From: Desulfatitalea sp. BRH_c12
GTDB taxonomy: Bacteria > Desulfobacterota > Desulfobacteria > Desulfobacterales > Desulfosarcinaceae
Assembly (NCBI GenBank): GCA_000961655.1
Contig: LADR01000023.1
Coordinates: 1-64,000 of the forward strand
Direction: 5' to 3'
Length of the DNA: 64,000 nt
Shown here: positions 10,298-20,375 of the stretch, one piece after another
Layout: every line of letters starts with the position of its first letter
Position numbering within the stretch: the first letter of the stretch is position 1
Notes under the pieces: generated by a model
Seen by the model: only the letters and a program-made list of their open reading frames with translations
Database searches by the model: none
Told to the model about the DNA's origin: nothing
Position numbers and translations under genes: made by a program

Positions 10298-11608
10298 ATG
10301 GTAGGCAGCGGATTCGGCAACATATTTAAAATTCCCGAACTGCGACGGCGTTTGTTCTACACCGCCGCATTGCTAGCGGTCTATCGCGCCGGCGTATACG
10401 TTCCCACACCAGGAATCAACGCCAATGCGCTGAAAGATCTCTTCGATGCCATGCAGGGGACCATCGTCGGCGTGTTCAACATGTTTTCCGGAGGCGCGCT
10501 GGAACAACTCTCTGTTTTCGCATTGGGTATCATGCCCTACATCAGCGCATCCATCATCCTGCAGTTGCTGACCGTTGTCGTTCCTCATTTGGAAGAGCTG
10601 AAAAAAGAAGGTGAACAGGGCCGCAAGAAAATCACGCAGTACACACGCTACGGAACTGTTGTATTAAGCATTATTCAAGGGTTTGGCATTGCGGTCGGTC
10701 TCGAAGCGCAGACATCGCCGACGGGCGTCGCGGTGGTTTTTGATGGCGGCTGGGATTTCCGGTTGATGACCGTTTTAACACTGACTGCCGGTACGGCCTT
10801 CATTATGTGGCTCGGCGAGCAGATCACTGAACGCGGGATCGGCAACGGAATTTCCCTGATCATCTTCGCCGGCATTGTCGCGCGATTGCCCGCTGCCACC
10901 GCCAATACGTTCCGCCTGGTGCAACAAGATGAAATGGGAATTTTCGGTGTGTTGATCATTCTCGCACTGATGATAGGCGTCATTGGGTTTATCATCTTCG
11001 TCGAACAGGGGCAAAGACGCATTCCGGTGCAATATGCCAAACGGGTCGTCGGCAGAAGAATGTATGGCGGACAGAGCACCCATTTGCCGCTTAAAATCAA
11101 CTCATCTGGCGTCATACCACCGATTTTTGCCTCATCGATTATCATGTTTCCGGCAACTATCGGACAATTTGCCGACGTCGCCTGGCTGAAAGCGGTCTCA
11201 GATGCCATGCAGCCCGGCGGGATATACTATAACCTGCTCTTTGTCGGGTTTATTGTATTTTTCTGTTACTTTTACACAGCTGTTACTTTCAACCCGGTTG
11301 ACGTAGCGGACAACATGAAAAAGCACGGCGGGTTTATACCCGGCATTCGTCCTGGCAAGCGCACCGCCGACTATATTGATCGTGTGCTGACCCGCCTGAC
11401 GCTTGGCGGTGCTGTCTACGTCTCGGCCGTATGCGTTTTACCGACGATTTTGATCGCGCAATTCAATGTGCCTTTTTACTTTGGCGGAACTGCTTTATTG
11501 ATCGTGGTCGGCGTTGCCATTGACACCATTGCGCAGATGGAATCGCATATGCTGTCACGACATTATGAAGGATTTTTGAAAAAAGGTGCGATCAAGGGAC
11601 GAAGGTAG
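10298..11608 (+). CDS. secY: Protein translocase channel subunit SecY
   Basis: SecY forms the membrane channel of the general secretion pathway together with SecE and SecG. The 436-residue product has ten hydrophobic segments and the family motifs [15 protein letters not shown] and the cytoplasmic loop [14 protein letters not shown]-like [14 protein letters not shown]. It starts immediately after rplO with no spacer, so it is co-transcribed and probably coupled. Unlike in many bacteria, neither adk nor map follows; infA comes next. Confidence 0.98.
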   Translation: MVGSGFGNIFKIPELRRRLFYTAALLAVYRAGVYVPTPGINANALKDLFDAMQGTIVGVFNMFSGGALEQLSVFALGIMPYISASIILQLLTVVVPHLEELKKEGEQGRKKITQYTRYGTVVLSIIQGFGIAVGLEAQTSPTGVAVVFDGGWDFRLMTVLTLTAGTAFIMWLGEQITERGIGNGISLIIFAGIVARLPAATANTFRLVQQDEMGIFGVLIILALMIGVIGFIIFVEQGQRRIPVQYAKRVVGRRMYGGQSTHLPLKINSSGVIPPIFASSIIMFPATIGQFADVAWLKAVSDAMQPGGIYYNLLFVGFIVFFCYFYTAVTFNPVDVADNMKKHGGFIPGIRPGKRTADYIDRVLTRLTLGGAVYVSAVCVLPTILIAQFNVPFYFGGTALLIVVGVAIDTIAQMESHMLSRHYEGFLKKGAIKGRR

Positions 11609-11659
11609 GCAGGGCTGCCATTGGCGGTTCGAGAGAGAGGACACTAACCAGGGGGAGCC

Positions 11660-11878
11660 ATGGCCAAAGAAGAACCGATCCGCGTAGAAGGCGTCGTATT
11701 GGAAACATTGCCTAACGCTATGTTCAAAGTCGAATTGGAAAATAAGCATCAGGTTCTCGCACATATCAGCGGCAAGATGCGTATGCATTTTATCAAAATT
11801 TTGCCCGGGGATAAAGTCACCGTTGAACTCTCCCCCTATGATCTGAGCAGAGGACGGATTACATATCGATCAAAATAG
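11660..11878 (+). CDS. infA: Translation initiation factor IF-1
   Basis: IF-1 is an OB-fold factor that occupies the A site during initiation. The 72-residue product has the family pattern: [22 protein letters not shown] at the N-terminus and [19 protein letters not shown]. The ATG follows GGGGGAGCC. Confidence 0.97.
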   Translation: MAKEEPIRVEGVVLETLPNAMFKVELENKHQVLAHISGKMRMHFIKILPGDKVTVELSPYDLSRGRITYRSK

Positions 11879-11959
11879 TCCGAGCAAAGAAATGCACGGA
11901 AGCACTTGGGCGCCCGTGATGATAACTGAGCTGGAGCGTTGAACGAAGGAGTCAAACCA

Positions 11960-12073
11960 ATGAAGGTCAGATCATCAGTCAAGAAGATTTGCAGCAAATG
12001 CAAGATCGTGCGTCGTAAAGGCGTCGTTCGGGTGATTTGTGAGAATAAACGGCACAAGCAAAGACAAGGTTAA
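11960..12073 (+). CDS. rpmJ: 50S ribosomal protein L36, zinc type
   Basis: This 37-codon gene encodes the smallest 50S protein. It keeps the zinc ligands C11, C14, C27 and H32, so it is the C+ form. The N-terminus [11 protein letters not shown] and the end are typical. The ATG follows GAAGGAG. It lies between infA and rpsM, as in most bacteria. Confidence 0.96.
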   Translation: MKVRSSVKKICSKCKIVRRKGVVRVICENKRHKQRQG

Positions 12074-12102
12074 GGTCTTTTAAGTTTAGAGGAGGATTCG
12101 CA

Positions 12103-12486
12103 TTGGCACGTATTGCGGGTGTAGATTTACCACGGCGCAAACGGATCGAAATTGGACTGACCTACATTTACGGCATTGGCCGGGCCATGTCCAACCAGAT
12201 TCTGCACGAGTGCAGAATCGATCCAAATATTTCCACCGACGATCTGACGGATGTGGACGTTAACAACATCCGCAAAGTGATCGACAGCAAATGCAAGGTG
12301 GAAGGTGAGCTGCGTACTGAAATTTCAATGAACATCAAGCGTCTAATGGACCTGGGGTGTTATCGAGGACTTCGTCATCGTCGCGGCCTGCCCGTTAACG
12401 GGCAGCGTACTAAAACCAACGCGCGGACTCGCAAAGGACCTAAACGCTCAGCTGTCAAGAAAAAAGGCGCGGCAAAGAAGAAGTAG
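12103..12486 (+). CDS. rpsM: 30S ribosomal protein S13, TTG start
   Basis: S13 sits in the head and contacts the P-site tRNA and S19. The family start [10 protein letters not shown] begins at TTG 12103 after GAGGAGG, so the non-ATG start is secure. The helix-two-turn-helix core and basic tail with [22 protein letters not shown] are complete in 127 residues. Confidence 0.97.
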   Translation: MARIAGVDLPRRKRIEIGLTYIYGIGRAMSNQILHECRIDPNISTDDLTDVDVNNIRKVIDSKCKVEGELRTEISMNIKRLMDLGCYRGLRHRRGLPVNGQRTKTNARTRKGPKRSAVKKKGAAKKK

Positions 12487-12512
12487 CCATTCAACCGTTT
12501 GAGGAATGTTAG

Positions 12513-12899
12513 ATGCCAAAGAAAACCCGGACAAAGAAAAAAGAGAAAAAGAATATCGGCAACGGTGTTGTGCACATCCAATCTACTTTTAACAACACCA
12601 TTATCACAATCACCGACACCGCCGGTAACGTGGTTTCCTGGTCCAGCTCCGGAGTTATGGGGTTCAAGGGCTCGCGCAAAAGTACGCCTTTTGCTGCCCA
12701 GTTGACGGCAGAAGACGCCGCCAAAAAGGCCATGGAGCATGGTGTGCGTAATGTTGAGGTCTACGTTAAAGGACCCGGTGCAGGCCGTGAATCGGCTCTG
12801 CGTTCGCTCCAGGCCGCTGGTTTCAATGTCACCATGATCAAGGACGTGACACCCATTCCCCACAACGGTTGCCGACCGCCTAAACGTCGTCGGGTATAG
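12513..12899 (+). CDS. rpsK: 30S ribosomal protein S11
   Basis: S11 forms part of the platform near the Shine-Dalgarno helix. The 128-residue product has a lysine-rich N-terminus, the segment [15 protein letters not shown] and the conserved C-terminus ([15 protein letters not shown]). The following 197-base gap before rpsD is the longest in the cluster; it is somewhat AT-rich near 13050-13080 and may hold a promoter or an S4-type leader, but I see no convincing consensus. Confidence 0.97.
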   Translation: MPKKTRTKKKEKKNIGNGVVHIQSTFNNTIITITDTAGNVVSWSSSGVMGFKGSRKSTPFAAQLTAEDAAKKAMEHGVRNVEVYVKGPGAGRESALRSLQAAGFNVTMIKDVTPIPHNGCRPPKRRRV

Positions 12900-13096
12900 T
12901 TCCTTGCTCCAGCCGCAAGACATGGAATATGGCAAGCGGTCATTGCATACCGCCCAAAGTCGTTAATACATGTACTGGATCTTGCTGCAGCATTGCCGTA
13001 CAAGGAACACCCCGATTATAACGGCCATCGGACGGTTGGAACTGAATTGGCGACAGCCAGTTATAAATAATTTGCAGTATCGTAAAGGAGGCCATC

Positions 13097-13726
13097 TTGG
13101 CACGTTATACAGGTTCGGTATGCAGAATATGCCGAAGAGAAAATTTAAAGCTCTTCCTTAAAGGAGATCGGTGCTTTTCGGATAAATGCGCGTTTGATAG
13201 GCGGAGCTACGTTCCCGGCGAGCATGGACAACGTCGTCGCGGAAAAATCTCGGACTATGGCGTCCAGCTGCGTGAAAAGCAAAAAGTCAAACGTATGTAC
13301 GGTCTTTCAGAGAAGCAGTTTCATCTGATTTTTGAAACGGCTGACCGTCAAAAAGGCATTACCGGCACCAATCTGCTCGTATTGTTGGAACGGCGCCTGG
13401 ACAACACTGTCTACCGGCTGGGATTCGTCAATTCACGCTCTCAGGGCAGGCACTTTGTAAGACACAACCACTTTCTGGTGAACGGGAAAAAGGTAAACAT
13501 TCCCTCATACCTGATCAAGGTTGGCGATGTGATCAGCTTGAGTGAAAACAGTAAAAAGGTTCAAGCCATCAGCGACTCTATCGAGGCCGTTGTCCGGCGA
13601 GGCATTCCCCAGTGGCTGGAATTGGAAAAAGATCAATTGAAGGGTGTTGTGAAGAACCTGCCCGTTCGAGACGATCTGACCATGCCGATGCAGGAGCAGC
13701 TGATTGTTGAGTTGTACTCTAAGTAA
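13097..13726 (+). CDS. rpsD: 30S ribosomal protein S4, zinc type, TTG start
   Basis: S4 starts 30S assembly and in enterobacteria represses the alpha operon. The start is TTG 13097 ([10 protein letters not shown]) behind AAAGGAGG. Cysteines C9, C12, C26 and C31 form the zinc site found in Thermus-type S4 and absent in E. coli. The S4 RNA-binding domain ([11 protein letters not shown]) is present in 209 residues. Confidence 0.97.
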   Translation: MARYTGSVCRICRRENLKLFLKGDRCFSDKCAFDRRSYVPGEHGQRRRGKISDYGVQLREKQKVKRMYGLSEKQFHLIFETADRQKGITGTNLLVLLERRLDNTVYRLGFVNSRSQGRHFVRHNHFLVNGKKVNIPSYLIKVGDVISLSENSKKVQAISDSIEAVVRRGIPQWLELEKDQLKGVVKNLPVRDDLTMPMQEQLIVELYSK

Positions 13727-13794
13727 TTCTTTTTATGAATCGCGGAGTGAAACTCGGCTTTTACTTTATTAATCCCTAAGGCTGGAGAATGGGT

Positions 13795-14823
13795 ATGCCA
13801 TCAAATGAACTTATGTACATGAACTGGCGAGAGATGATCAAGCCGGAAAAGGTGCAGGTATCCAGCACGCCGACATATGGAAAATTCGTGTGTGAGCCCC
13901 TGGAAAGAGGGTACGGGATCACCATGGGTAATACATTGCGGCGGGTCATTCTGTCGTCGCTGCACGGCGCCGCCATTACATCCGTTCGCATAGATGATGT
14001 TCAACATGAGTTCAGCGTCATCCCTGGCGTGTTGGAAGATGTTTCCGAAATAATTCTGAACCTGAAGCAAGTTCGCCTGAAAACCAAGGATTTTCAACCG
14101 CGCACGCTTACGTGTAATGTAAACGGTGCGGGGGTCGTTACGGCCGGACAGTTTAACAGCCCTGACGGTGCCGTTGACGTACTCAATCCCGATCTGCACA
14201 TCGCGACACTGACTGCCGATGCCCGGCTCAATATGGAGCTGTACGTGCGCGTGGGCAAAGGCTATTCTTTGTCAGAGGCCAACAAGGAAGAAGATGCGCC
14301 TATCGGGACCATTCCCATCGATGCCGTCTTTTCACCGATCAAGCGTGTCAATTACGTCGTCGGCAATGCCCGTGTCGGTCAACGCACCGACTATGACAAA
14401 TTGACCTTGGAAGTATGGACGGATGGCAGTATTACACCTGAAGAAGCAGTGGCTTATGCTGCCAAGATTTTCAAGGACCAGCTATCCATTTTTATCACCT
14501 TCGACGAAGAAACCGAAGTGGATACTGTCAAAAAGATGAGCGATGAGGAATTGGTCGAGTTTAATGAAAACCTCTATCGCAGCGTGGATGAACTCGAGCT
14601 TTCGGTGCGAAGTGCCAATTGCCTGAAAAACGCCGAGATCAATAAGATCTACCAACTCGTTCAGAAATCCGAGAACGAGATGCTCAAAACAAAGAATTTC
14701 GGGCGCAAATCACTGAATGAGATCAAGGAAGTTCTAACAGAGATGGGATTGTCCCTGGGCATGAAGCTTGAGGGATTCGAAGCGCCGCCGGACGACGTCG
14801 AAGACGAAGAAGAAGGGGAGTAG
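13795..14823 (+). CDS. rpoA: RNA polymerase alpha subunit
   Basis: RpoA dimerises to nucleate RNA polymerase assembly and binds UP elements and activators through its C-terminal domain. I chose ATG 13795 (342 residues), seven bases after GGAG; ATG 13789 is only one base from the SD. The N-terminal domain ([20 protein letters not shown]-like), the hinge and the C-terminal domain ([27 protein letters not shown]) are all present, followed by an acidic tail. Confidence 0.98.
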   Translation: MPSNELMYMNWREMIKPEKVQVSSTPTYGKFVCEPLERGYGITMGNTLRRVILSSLHGAAITSVRIDDVQHEFSVIPGVLEDVSEIILNLKQVRLKTKDFQPRTLTCNVNGAGVVTAGQFNSPDGAVDVLNPDLHIATLTADARLNMELYVRVGKGYSLSEANKEEDAPIGTIPIDAVFSPIKRVNYVVGNARVGQRTDYDKLTLEVWTDGSITPEEAVAYAAKIFKDQLSIFITFDEETEVDTVKKMSDEELVEFNENLYRSVDELELSVRSANCLKNAEINKIYQLVQKSENEMLKTKNFGRKSLNEIKEVLTEMGLSLGMKLEGFEAPPDDVEDEEEGE

Positions 14824-14830
14824 TTTTTCC

Positions 14831-15391
14831 ATGAGACATAGAAAAGCAGGAGTTAAACTCAACCGTACGACCAGTCATCGTCAAGCCATGTTCCGCAACA
14901 TGGTTACCTCATTTTTCAAATATGAGCGTATCCACACGACCGATGTTAAAGCCAAGGAGCTGCGCCGCTGGGTCGACCAGATCATCACTCTGGCCAAGCG
15001 TGGTGATCTGCATGCAAGGCGACAGGTCATGGCCATCGTTCGCGAAAAAAATGTGGTTCATAAGCTTTTTGAAAATGCGGCAACGCGTTTCGGAGAAATT
15101 CATGGCGGATACACGCGCATTGTGAAGATTGGCCGCCGGCCCGGCGATGCTGCTCCAATCTCTCTGATCGAACTGGTCAATATCGATGAAAAGGCTTTAA
15201 AATCCAAAAAGAAGCCTAAAATCAGTGATCCCAAGAAAGCTGCGCCGGTCGAGACTGCAAAAGAAACGGCTGTCGAAGCGCCGAAAAGTGTCCCTGCTGA
15301 AGCGAGCGCGGAGACGACTACGGCTGCCGAAAGCACGCCGGTGGATGAAAAGTCTCCGAAAACCGATGAGGGCGCCACTCAGAAAGAATAA
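14831..15391 (+). CDS. rplQ: 50S ribosomal protein L17 with long Ala/Glu/Lys tail
   Basis: L17 lies near the tunnel exit. The ATG at 14831 gives [13 protein letters not shown], the family start. The conserved core ends near residue 120 ([10 protein letters not shown]). About 65 further residues rich in Ala, Glu, Lys and Pro make this 186-residue protein much longer than the typical L17 of about 120. The tail looks disordered and has no domain I recognise. It is the last gene of the ribosomal cluster. Confidence 0.96.
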   Translation: MRHRKAGVKLNRTTSHRQAMFRNMVTSFFKYERIHTTDVKAKELRRWVDQIITLAKRGDLHARRQVMAIVREKNVVHKLFENAATRFGEIHGGYTRIVKIGRRPGDAAPISLIELVNIDEKALKSKKKPKISDPKKAAPVETAKETAVEAPKSVPAEASAETTTAAESTPVDEKSPKTDEGATQKE

Positions 15392-15417
15392 GCGATTCAA
15401 GTTGCATTATCTGTTCG

Positions 15418-15451
15418 GGCCTCTTCCGCGTTTTATGACAAGGAAGGGGCC
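15418..15451 (+). terminator. Hairpin after rplQ, candidate terminator
   Basis: A 10-bp stem (GGCCTCTTCC with GGAAGGGGCC, one G-U pair) with a 14-base loop lies 26 bases after rplQ. The following TTCTACATT is only weakly T-rich, so termination may be partial. Confidence 0.5.
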
Positions 15452-15564
15452 TTCTACATTCCGCCATCCCGCTCCCTGCTGATTGTTGTCCCCGGTGCCT
15501 TCCGGTTGCTGATACACTCTTTGTTCAAGGTCAGGCCCTGAATACCGCTCAGTTCTACAATGGC

Positions 15565-15593
15565 TTGAAACCTTACATCCATTCTGCGATAGT
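15565..15593 (+). promoter_or_regulatory. Candidate sigma-70 promoter for gspA
   Basis: TTGAAA and GATAGT are separated by 17 bp, and the start codon of the ATPase gene lies 43 bases downstream. The -10 box is imperfect. It fits a transcription unit separate from the ribosomal operon. Confidence 0.4.
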
Positions 15594-15635
15594 AGCGCCA
15601 TTGAACCGTATCGCACGGCGAGATTGGAGCGCCCC

Positions 15636-17405
15636 ATGTACAATGCCCATTTCGGTTTCCGGGAAAAACCTTTCAAACTGGTGCCGAATCCCGATTATCT
15701 CTATCTCAGCAAAAACCACGAAATTGCCCTGGCGCACCTGACCTATGCCGTTAGTCAGGGGGATGGCTTCGTGGTGATTACGGGCGAAGTCGGCACCGGC
15801 AAAACAACCTTGTGCCGGGTTTTTTTAGAGCGCCTGGACGACGATGTTGAATCAGCCTATATTTTCAACCCGCGATTGGATTCGGTCCAGCTTTTGGCCA
15901 CCATTTGCAACGAATTCGGCCTTCGCACCAACGTCAGCAACATCAAACAACTTCTCGACGTGATCAATGGGTATTTGATCATGAAAAACCAGGCCGGTCG
16001 CAAGGTCATATTGCTGATCGACGAAGCCCAGAATCTGAGTGTTGAAAATTTGGAAATGGTACGCATGCTTTCCAATCTTGAAACCACTCGCAATAAATTG
16101 TTGCAGATTATTCTGGTGGGCCAGCCTGAGTTGGGGGATATGCTGGATTCCTATGAGCTACGACAGCTTGCGCAAAGAATCTCTCTGAGTGCGCATCTCA
16201 CCCCGATGGGCATCAAGGAAACCGCCGGTTATATCCAGCATCGCATCAATACCGCTGCCCAGCGGCAGATGGCCATTTTTACAGGCGCGGCCATGCGCCG
16301 GATTCATCACTATGCCAATGGCATCCCGCGGATGATCAACATCGCTTGCGACCGCGCGCTGTTGACGGCGTTCAGCCTGAACAGGCCAAAAGTCACCGGC
16401 TGGATTGCCCAAATCGCCATCCGTGAACTGTCCAGTCGTGGGCGTCCCTCCAAATCCTGGGTGTCGCGCCACATGATGGTGTGGTGTTCTGCCGTCCTGG
16501 TGATCATGATTGTTTCGAGCGTCATCTATCATTTTACAAGGGAACAGATTGGATTTCATTCTGCGCAAGCGACGACCGCTGACCCGCGCGTGCAGGATCA
16601 GGCTGTCGACATTGTCGCTTCTGCTCCGAACCCGCAACCGCGTACATTTAAAATTGACCCCATTCCAGTCGACCTTGCAACGACCAGCACGGATGGCGCT
16701 GCAGCGATTACCTCGGAAGTGCTTCGCGAGATTTCGACGGCGGCACCCTCCTCCACGCAAGAGGTGGTCGCGGCTACCATTGATGGGCTTGAACACCAGA
16801 GTTCGCGCCTGGATGCGGTGTCGAGGATCCTGGAGCGCTGGCGTCAACCGGCTCCCAATGCCCTTCAGCTCCCTTCATCGGTTCCTGATGCGGAATACTT
16901 TGACATTGCCGCACACCAGTACGGTCTGCGGATGCACACCTTTTCCGCCGACTGGGCGCTGATCAAGCAATTAAACCTGCCGGCCATTCTGTCATTTAAA
17001 AAGCGAACGGCGGGTTCACCCGTTTATATGGCCATGGTGGGTTGGCACAATGGACAGGTCCAGTTGGTCAACGGCGCCGACCAAAAAGTCATTCAAACCG
17101 ATCTTGACACCTTACTGCCCTACGTACAGGGGCCGATTTTCGTTTTTTGGAAAAATGGGTTGGCTTTTGACGGTGTTATTACCCCTGCATCCCCGCCGAA
17201 ATCGATCATAGCCGCCAAAAAGATGCTGCGCCAGGTGGGCTATGATCACATTGATCTGCAACCTTTTCTGGATGCGGATACCCAGCGGGCCATTACGGAT
17301 TTTCAGATGCGCCAAGGGCTGAACGCAGACGGACTGATCGGTCCTCTGACCAAAATATTTCTCATCAAGGAAGCCAACACCGTTCTTTACCCGCGCTTGA
17401 ATTAG
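15636..17405 (+). CDS. gspA: GspA/ExeA-type AAA ATPase with periplasmic peptidoglycan-binding domain
   Basis: ExeA/GspA works with ExeB/GspB to insert the type II secretion secretin through peptidoglycan. The ATG at 15636 lies six bases after GGAG (the in-frame TTG 15624 is rejected) and gives 589 residues. Residues 1-270 are an AAA domain with Walker A GEVGTGKT at 50-57 and Walker B LLIDE at 126-130. One membrane segment spans about 279-300. A C39-peptidase-like domain without an evident catalytic cysteine covers about 405-510, and a PG_binding_1 domain lies at the C-terminus (about 525-585). The gspB gene follows by 16 bases. No other gsp genes are visible. Confidence 0.88.
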   Translation: MYNAHFGFREKPFKLVPNPDYLYLSKNHEIALAHLTYAVSQGDGFVVITGEVGTGKTTLCRVFLERLDDDVESAYIFNPRLDSVQLLATICNEFGLRTNVSNIKQLLDVINGYLIMKNQAGRKVILLIDEAQNLSVENLEMVRMLSNLETTRNKLLQIILVGQPELGDMLDSYELRQLAQRISLSAHLTPMGIKETAGYIQHRINTAAQRQMAIFTGAAMRRIHHYANGIPRMINIACDRALLTAFSLNRPKVTGWIAQIAIRELSSRGRPSKSWVSRHMMVWCSAVLVIMIVSSVIYHFTREQIGFHSAQATTADPRVQDQAVDIVASAPNPQPRTFKIDPIPVDLATTSTDGAAAITSEVLREISTAAPSSTQEVVAATIDGLEHQSSRLDAVSRILERWRQPAPNALQLPSSVPDAEYFDIAAHQYGLRMHTFSADWALIKQLNLPAILSFKKRTAGSPVYMAMVGWHNGQVQLVNGADQKVIQTDLDTLLPYVQGPIFVFWKNGLAFDGVITPASPPKSIIAAKKMLRQVGYDHIDLQPFLDADTQRAITDFQMRQGLNADGLIGPLTKIFLIKEANTVLYPRLN

Positions 17406-17421
17406 AGAACAGGAGATCGGT

Positions 17422-18345
17422 TTGAGCACTATCTTAAAATCGTTGCAGCGACTTGAAAAAGACCAGGAAAGTGGCTCAATGCAACGTCTGGCCATGCAGT
17501 CGGTTGTTAACACGCGCCAGGTAATGCACCAATCCGCCCGGCTCGCATTTCTGAAGAGCAGGGCCGCCCTGTGGGGGATGGTCGTCGTGCTGCTGCTCAT
17601 CAGCGCGGCCGCTCTGTTCGCCTATAGTCGTTCCGGCACACAACAAACCCCGAGAACAGCGCCGCAGGCGGCTGTGCAAACCAAACTGCCCGTACCTAAG
17701 ATCACCCCGGAAGCGGAAGCGCCCGCATTTTCGGCCAAATCGAATGGCTCATTAGGTGAAACGAGTAACACCGATCCAGCTATTACGGCCTTAAAAGCCG
17801 CCATGGAGGTGGCCGTTGAAGGTGCGCCCCCCTCCGATGCCGTGACCCGCAAACCGGCCCCATTCACCAATCGCAGCAGCGTTGAACCCGTCAGGCCGCC
17901 CCAGTCCGATGCTTTCACATCCTCGAAATCAACCGCGCGAAAGCCCGCCGGCATTTCGCCTAAGGCGTCCTTTGGCCATCCGGCCGATGTGGATATGAGC
18001 CTCTCCACCAGGCGTGGTACCGGCACCAGCGCCGCACTAGAGCCGGATGTCCTGCGCAATCCCACTCTGTCGCAAGATACGCGCACGTCGGTGCCAACCC
18101 CCCGACCGTCTATGTCGGAAACCGGCACGCTGTACCCCAATGCCGAGCGCATGACGGATGGCCGCCTCAAGGTGCAGGCGATCGTGTGGGCCCAAGTGGC
18201 CGAAGACCGCATGGCCGTGGTCAACAATCACATTGTACGTGAAGGTTCGGCCGTTGAGGGGTTTTCCCTTGTCGCCATCGGCGAAGACGCCGTCTATGTC
18301 AAGGAAGGCGGACGCATTTTGAAAGTGCCTTTCGGGAAAAATTAG
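17422..18345 (+). CDS. gspB: GspB-like type II secretion assembly protein
   Basis: The 307-residue product has a cytoplasmic N-terminus, a membrane segment at about 51-68, a long low-complexity Pro/Ser/Thr-rich periplasmic linker, and a C-terminal GspB_C-type domain (LKVQAIVWAQVAEDRMAVVNNHIVREG...). This domain occurs in partners of GspA/ExeA. The start is TTG 17422 behind AGGAG. Its place directly after gspA supports the call. The middle region is poorly conserved and probably disordered. Confidence 0.82.
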   Translation: MSTILKSLQRLEKDQESGSMQRLAMQSVVNTRQVMHQSARLAFLKSRAALWGMVVVLLLISAAALFAYSRSGTQQTPRTAPQAAVQTKLPVPKITPEAEAPAFSAKSNGSLGETSNTDPAITALKAAMEVAVEGAPPSDAVTRKPAPFTNRSSVEPVRPPQSDAFTSSKSTARKPAGISPKASFGHPADVDMSLSTRRGTGTSAALEPDVLRNPTLSQDTRTSVPTPRPSMSETGTLYPNAERMTDGRLKVQAIVWAQVAEDRMAVVNNHIVREGSAVEGFSLVAIGEDAVYVKEGGRILKVPFGKN

Positions 18346-18595
18346 GACGGCCTCGTTTTTCCTGCGATCTTTTCCCTGCCGAGCCTGCTTTTTTGGAGTG
18401 TACCTGCGTTATCTGCGGATTGACACCCACTTATCCACCGGTGGCGCTCGTGCGACCACCTATCTTTGGGGTTGATGATAGACCCTTCGTCTGGAATTGC
18501 TGTATTGATTCCATGTCTTTTTTGCGTTACACCATGCTTTCTGTTCAACGCATTCGATAGACCTTCTGAAAAACCCCGGACTGGAACGGCAAACA

Positions 18596-19108
18596 ATGGA
18601 TGCGTCTCAAATCCTTAAAGATAAAGTCGTGCTGGTAGTTGACGACGAACCCGATGTGCTCGACACCGTAGCCGATGTGCTTGACAGTTGTTACGTGACC
18701 AAGGCCCGGGATTTCGACAGTGCGCGTCAATACCTGATGAGTTTTACCTATGACTTTGTCATTCTGGACATCATGGGCGTGGATGGGTTCGAACTGCTCA
18801 AAATGTCCGTGCGCAGAGGATTTCCCACCGTCATGCTCACGGCTTACGCTTTGACCCCCGATGCCCTTGAAAAATCGATTCGTTATGGGGCGGTCAGTTT
18901 TCTTCCCAAGGAAAAGATGAGTGATCTGGATGAATTTCTAGCCGATGTGGTTTTGGGCGGAAATAAGCCGGCATGGGGAAAGTTGTTCGCAAAGCTGGGG
19001 GGCCTGTTCAATAAGCGTTTTGGCCCGGATTGGCGTGAACGCAACGCTTTTTTCAGAGAGTTCGAAGCTACCCTGCGCAAGGATCAGCAAGAGACCCGAT
19101 CGGAATAA
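18596..19108 (+). CDS. Stand-alone response regulator (receiver domain)
   Basis: The 170-residue product has one receiver domain: acidic pocket D16-D17-E18, phospho-acceptor D58, T82 and K105. About 50 residues follow with no DNA-binding or enzymatic domain, only a helical region (GGLFNKRFGPDWRERNAFFREF). It probably signals by protein interaction. No histidine kinase gene is nearby. It ends 48 bases before livJ, but whether it acts on the transporter is unknown. Confidence 0.85.
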   Translation: MDASQILKDKVVLVVDDEPDVLDTVADVLDSCYVTKARDFDSARQYLMSFTYDFVILDIMGVDGFELLKMSVRRGFPTVMLTAYALTPDALEKSIRYGAVSFLPKEKMSDLDEFLADVVLGGNKPAWGKLFAKLGGLFNKRFGPDWRERNAFFREFEATLRKDQQETRSE

Positions 19109-19156
19109 GTCCGAATGGCCATTGGCGCAGTACCGATAACAAGGAGGAGGATGATG

Positions 19157-20314
19157 ATGGGAAAAAAAGTGGCGGCAGTTCTTCTGGCATGTTTGCTGGT
19201 CGGTGGATTCGCAATCAGCCCGGCCTCGGCTGCATATAAAATCGGCGCGCTGTTTTCGGTCACCGGCGGGGCCTCTTTTCTCGGCGATCCTGAAAAAAAG
19301 ACCGCTGAAATGGTGGTTGAACAAATTAATAAGGCCGGCGGCATCAATGGTGAAAAAATCGAACTGGTCGTTTATGATGACGAGGGCGATGCCACCAAAT
19401 GCAACCTGTTTGCCAAGAAATTGATCAACCAGGACAAAGTTGTCGCGGTAATCGGCCCTTCGGTCAGCGGTTTAAGTCTGGCCGTCGTTCCTGTGTTCGA
19501 AAAAAGCCGCACGCCGCTGATTTCCTGTGCGGCCAGCTACAAGATCGTCCTCAATGAAAAAAGCGGCAAACCCTATCCTTGGATTTTTAAAACGGCTCAA
19601 TCGGACAGTCATGCCGTGGAAGCGATCTACACCCAGATGCAGAAGATGGGCATCAGCAAAATTGCTATCCTTACCGTCACGGATGGCTTCGGCGCCAGCG
19701 GGCGACAGGAACTGCTGCGTCTGGCCGACCAGTACAAGATTGCCATTGTGGGCGATGAGAAATACGATCCCAAAGATACCGACATGACCGCCCAACTGAC
19801 TAAAATAAAAGGGATAGCTCCCCAGGCTATCATCAACTGGTCGGTCGGGCCTACCCAAGTCACGGTGATGCGCAACTGGCGTGATCTGGGTATGCAGAAG
19901 ATGGTTTTCTTTCAGAGTCACGGCTTTGCCAACCGCAAAAACATCGAACTGGCCGCAGGTGCGGCCGAAGGTGTGTACTGCCCGTTGGGTGCCTGCAATG
20001 TGGCCGAAGTGCTGCCCGACGATCATCCCCAGAAAAAAGTGACCATGGACTACATGCAAAGCTACATGGCCAAGTACAACGAACCCTTGAGCTCTTTCGG
20101 CGGATATGCCTGGGATGCCCTCTACCTGGTGGCCGATGCGCTTAAAGCTGTGGGACCCGATAAAGCCAAGATCCGGGATTATCTGGAAAATAGGAAAAAC
20201 TTCATTGGCCAGCACGGCGTATTCAATTTTTCGCCTGACGATCATAATGGTTTGAGCAAGGATGCCTTCCAGATGGTCATCGTCAAGGATGGCGACTGGG
20301 TGTTGGCCGAGTAA
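19157..20314 (+). CDS. livJ: Branched-chain amino-acid-type ABC transporter substrate-binding protein
   Basis: This periplasmic receptor belongs to the LivJ/Peripla_BP_6 family. Of three successive ATGs (19151, 19154, 19157), the last has the best spacing to GGAGG at 19146-19150. The signal peptide (MGKKVAAVLLACLLVGGFAISPASA) is followed by the fold-type-I start YKIGALFSVTGGASFLG. The mature protein is about 360 residues, normal for the family. The ligand cannot be told from sequence; relatives bind Leu/Ile/Val or aromatic acids. It is followed by livHMGF. Confidence 0.9.
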   Translation: MGKKVAAVLLACLLVGGFAISPASAAYKIGALFSVTGGASFLGDPEKKTAEMVVEQINKAGGINGEKIELVVYDDEGDATKCNLFAKKLINQDKVVAVIGPSVSGLSLAVVPVFEKSRTPLISCAASYKIVLNEKSGKPYPWIFKTAQSDSHAVEAIYTQMQKMGISKIAILTVTDGFGASGRQELLRLADQYKIAIVGDEKYDPKDTDMTAQLTKIKGIAPQAIINWSVGPTQVTVMRNWRDLGMQKMVFFQSHGFANRKNIELAAGAAEGVYCPLGACNVAEVLPDDHPQKKVTMDYMQSYMAKYNEPLSSFGGYAWDALYLVADALKAVGPDKAKIRDYLENRKNFIGQHGVFNFSPDDHNGLSKDAFQMVIVKDGDWVLAE

Positions 20315-20375
20315 GCTGACCGGTTTCGGTCATCCGGCGACGTCTTGTCCCGGTTGCACTACATTCTATCTCTCG

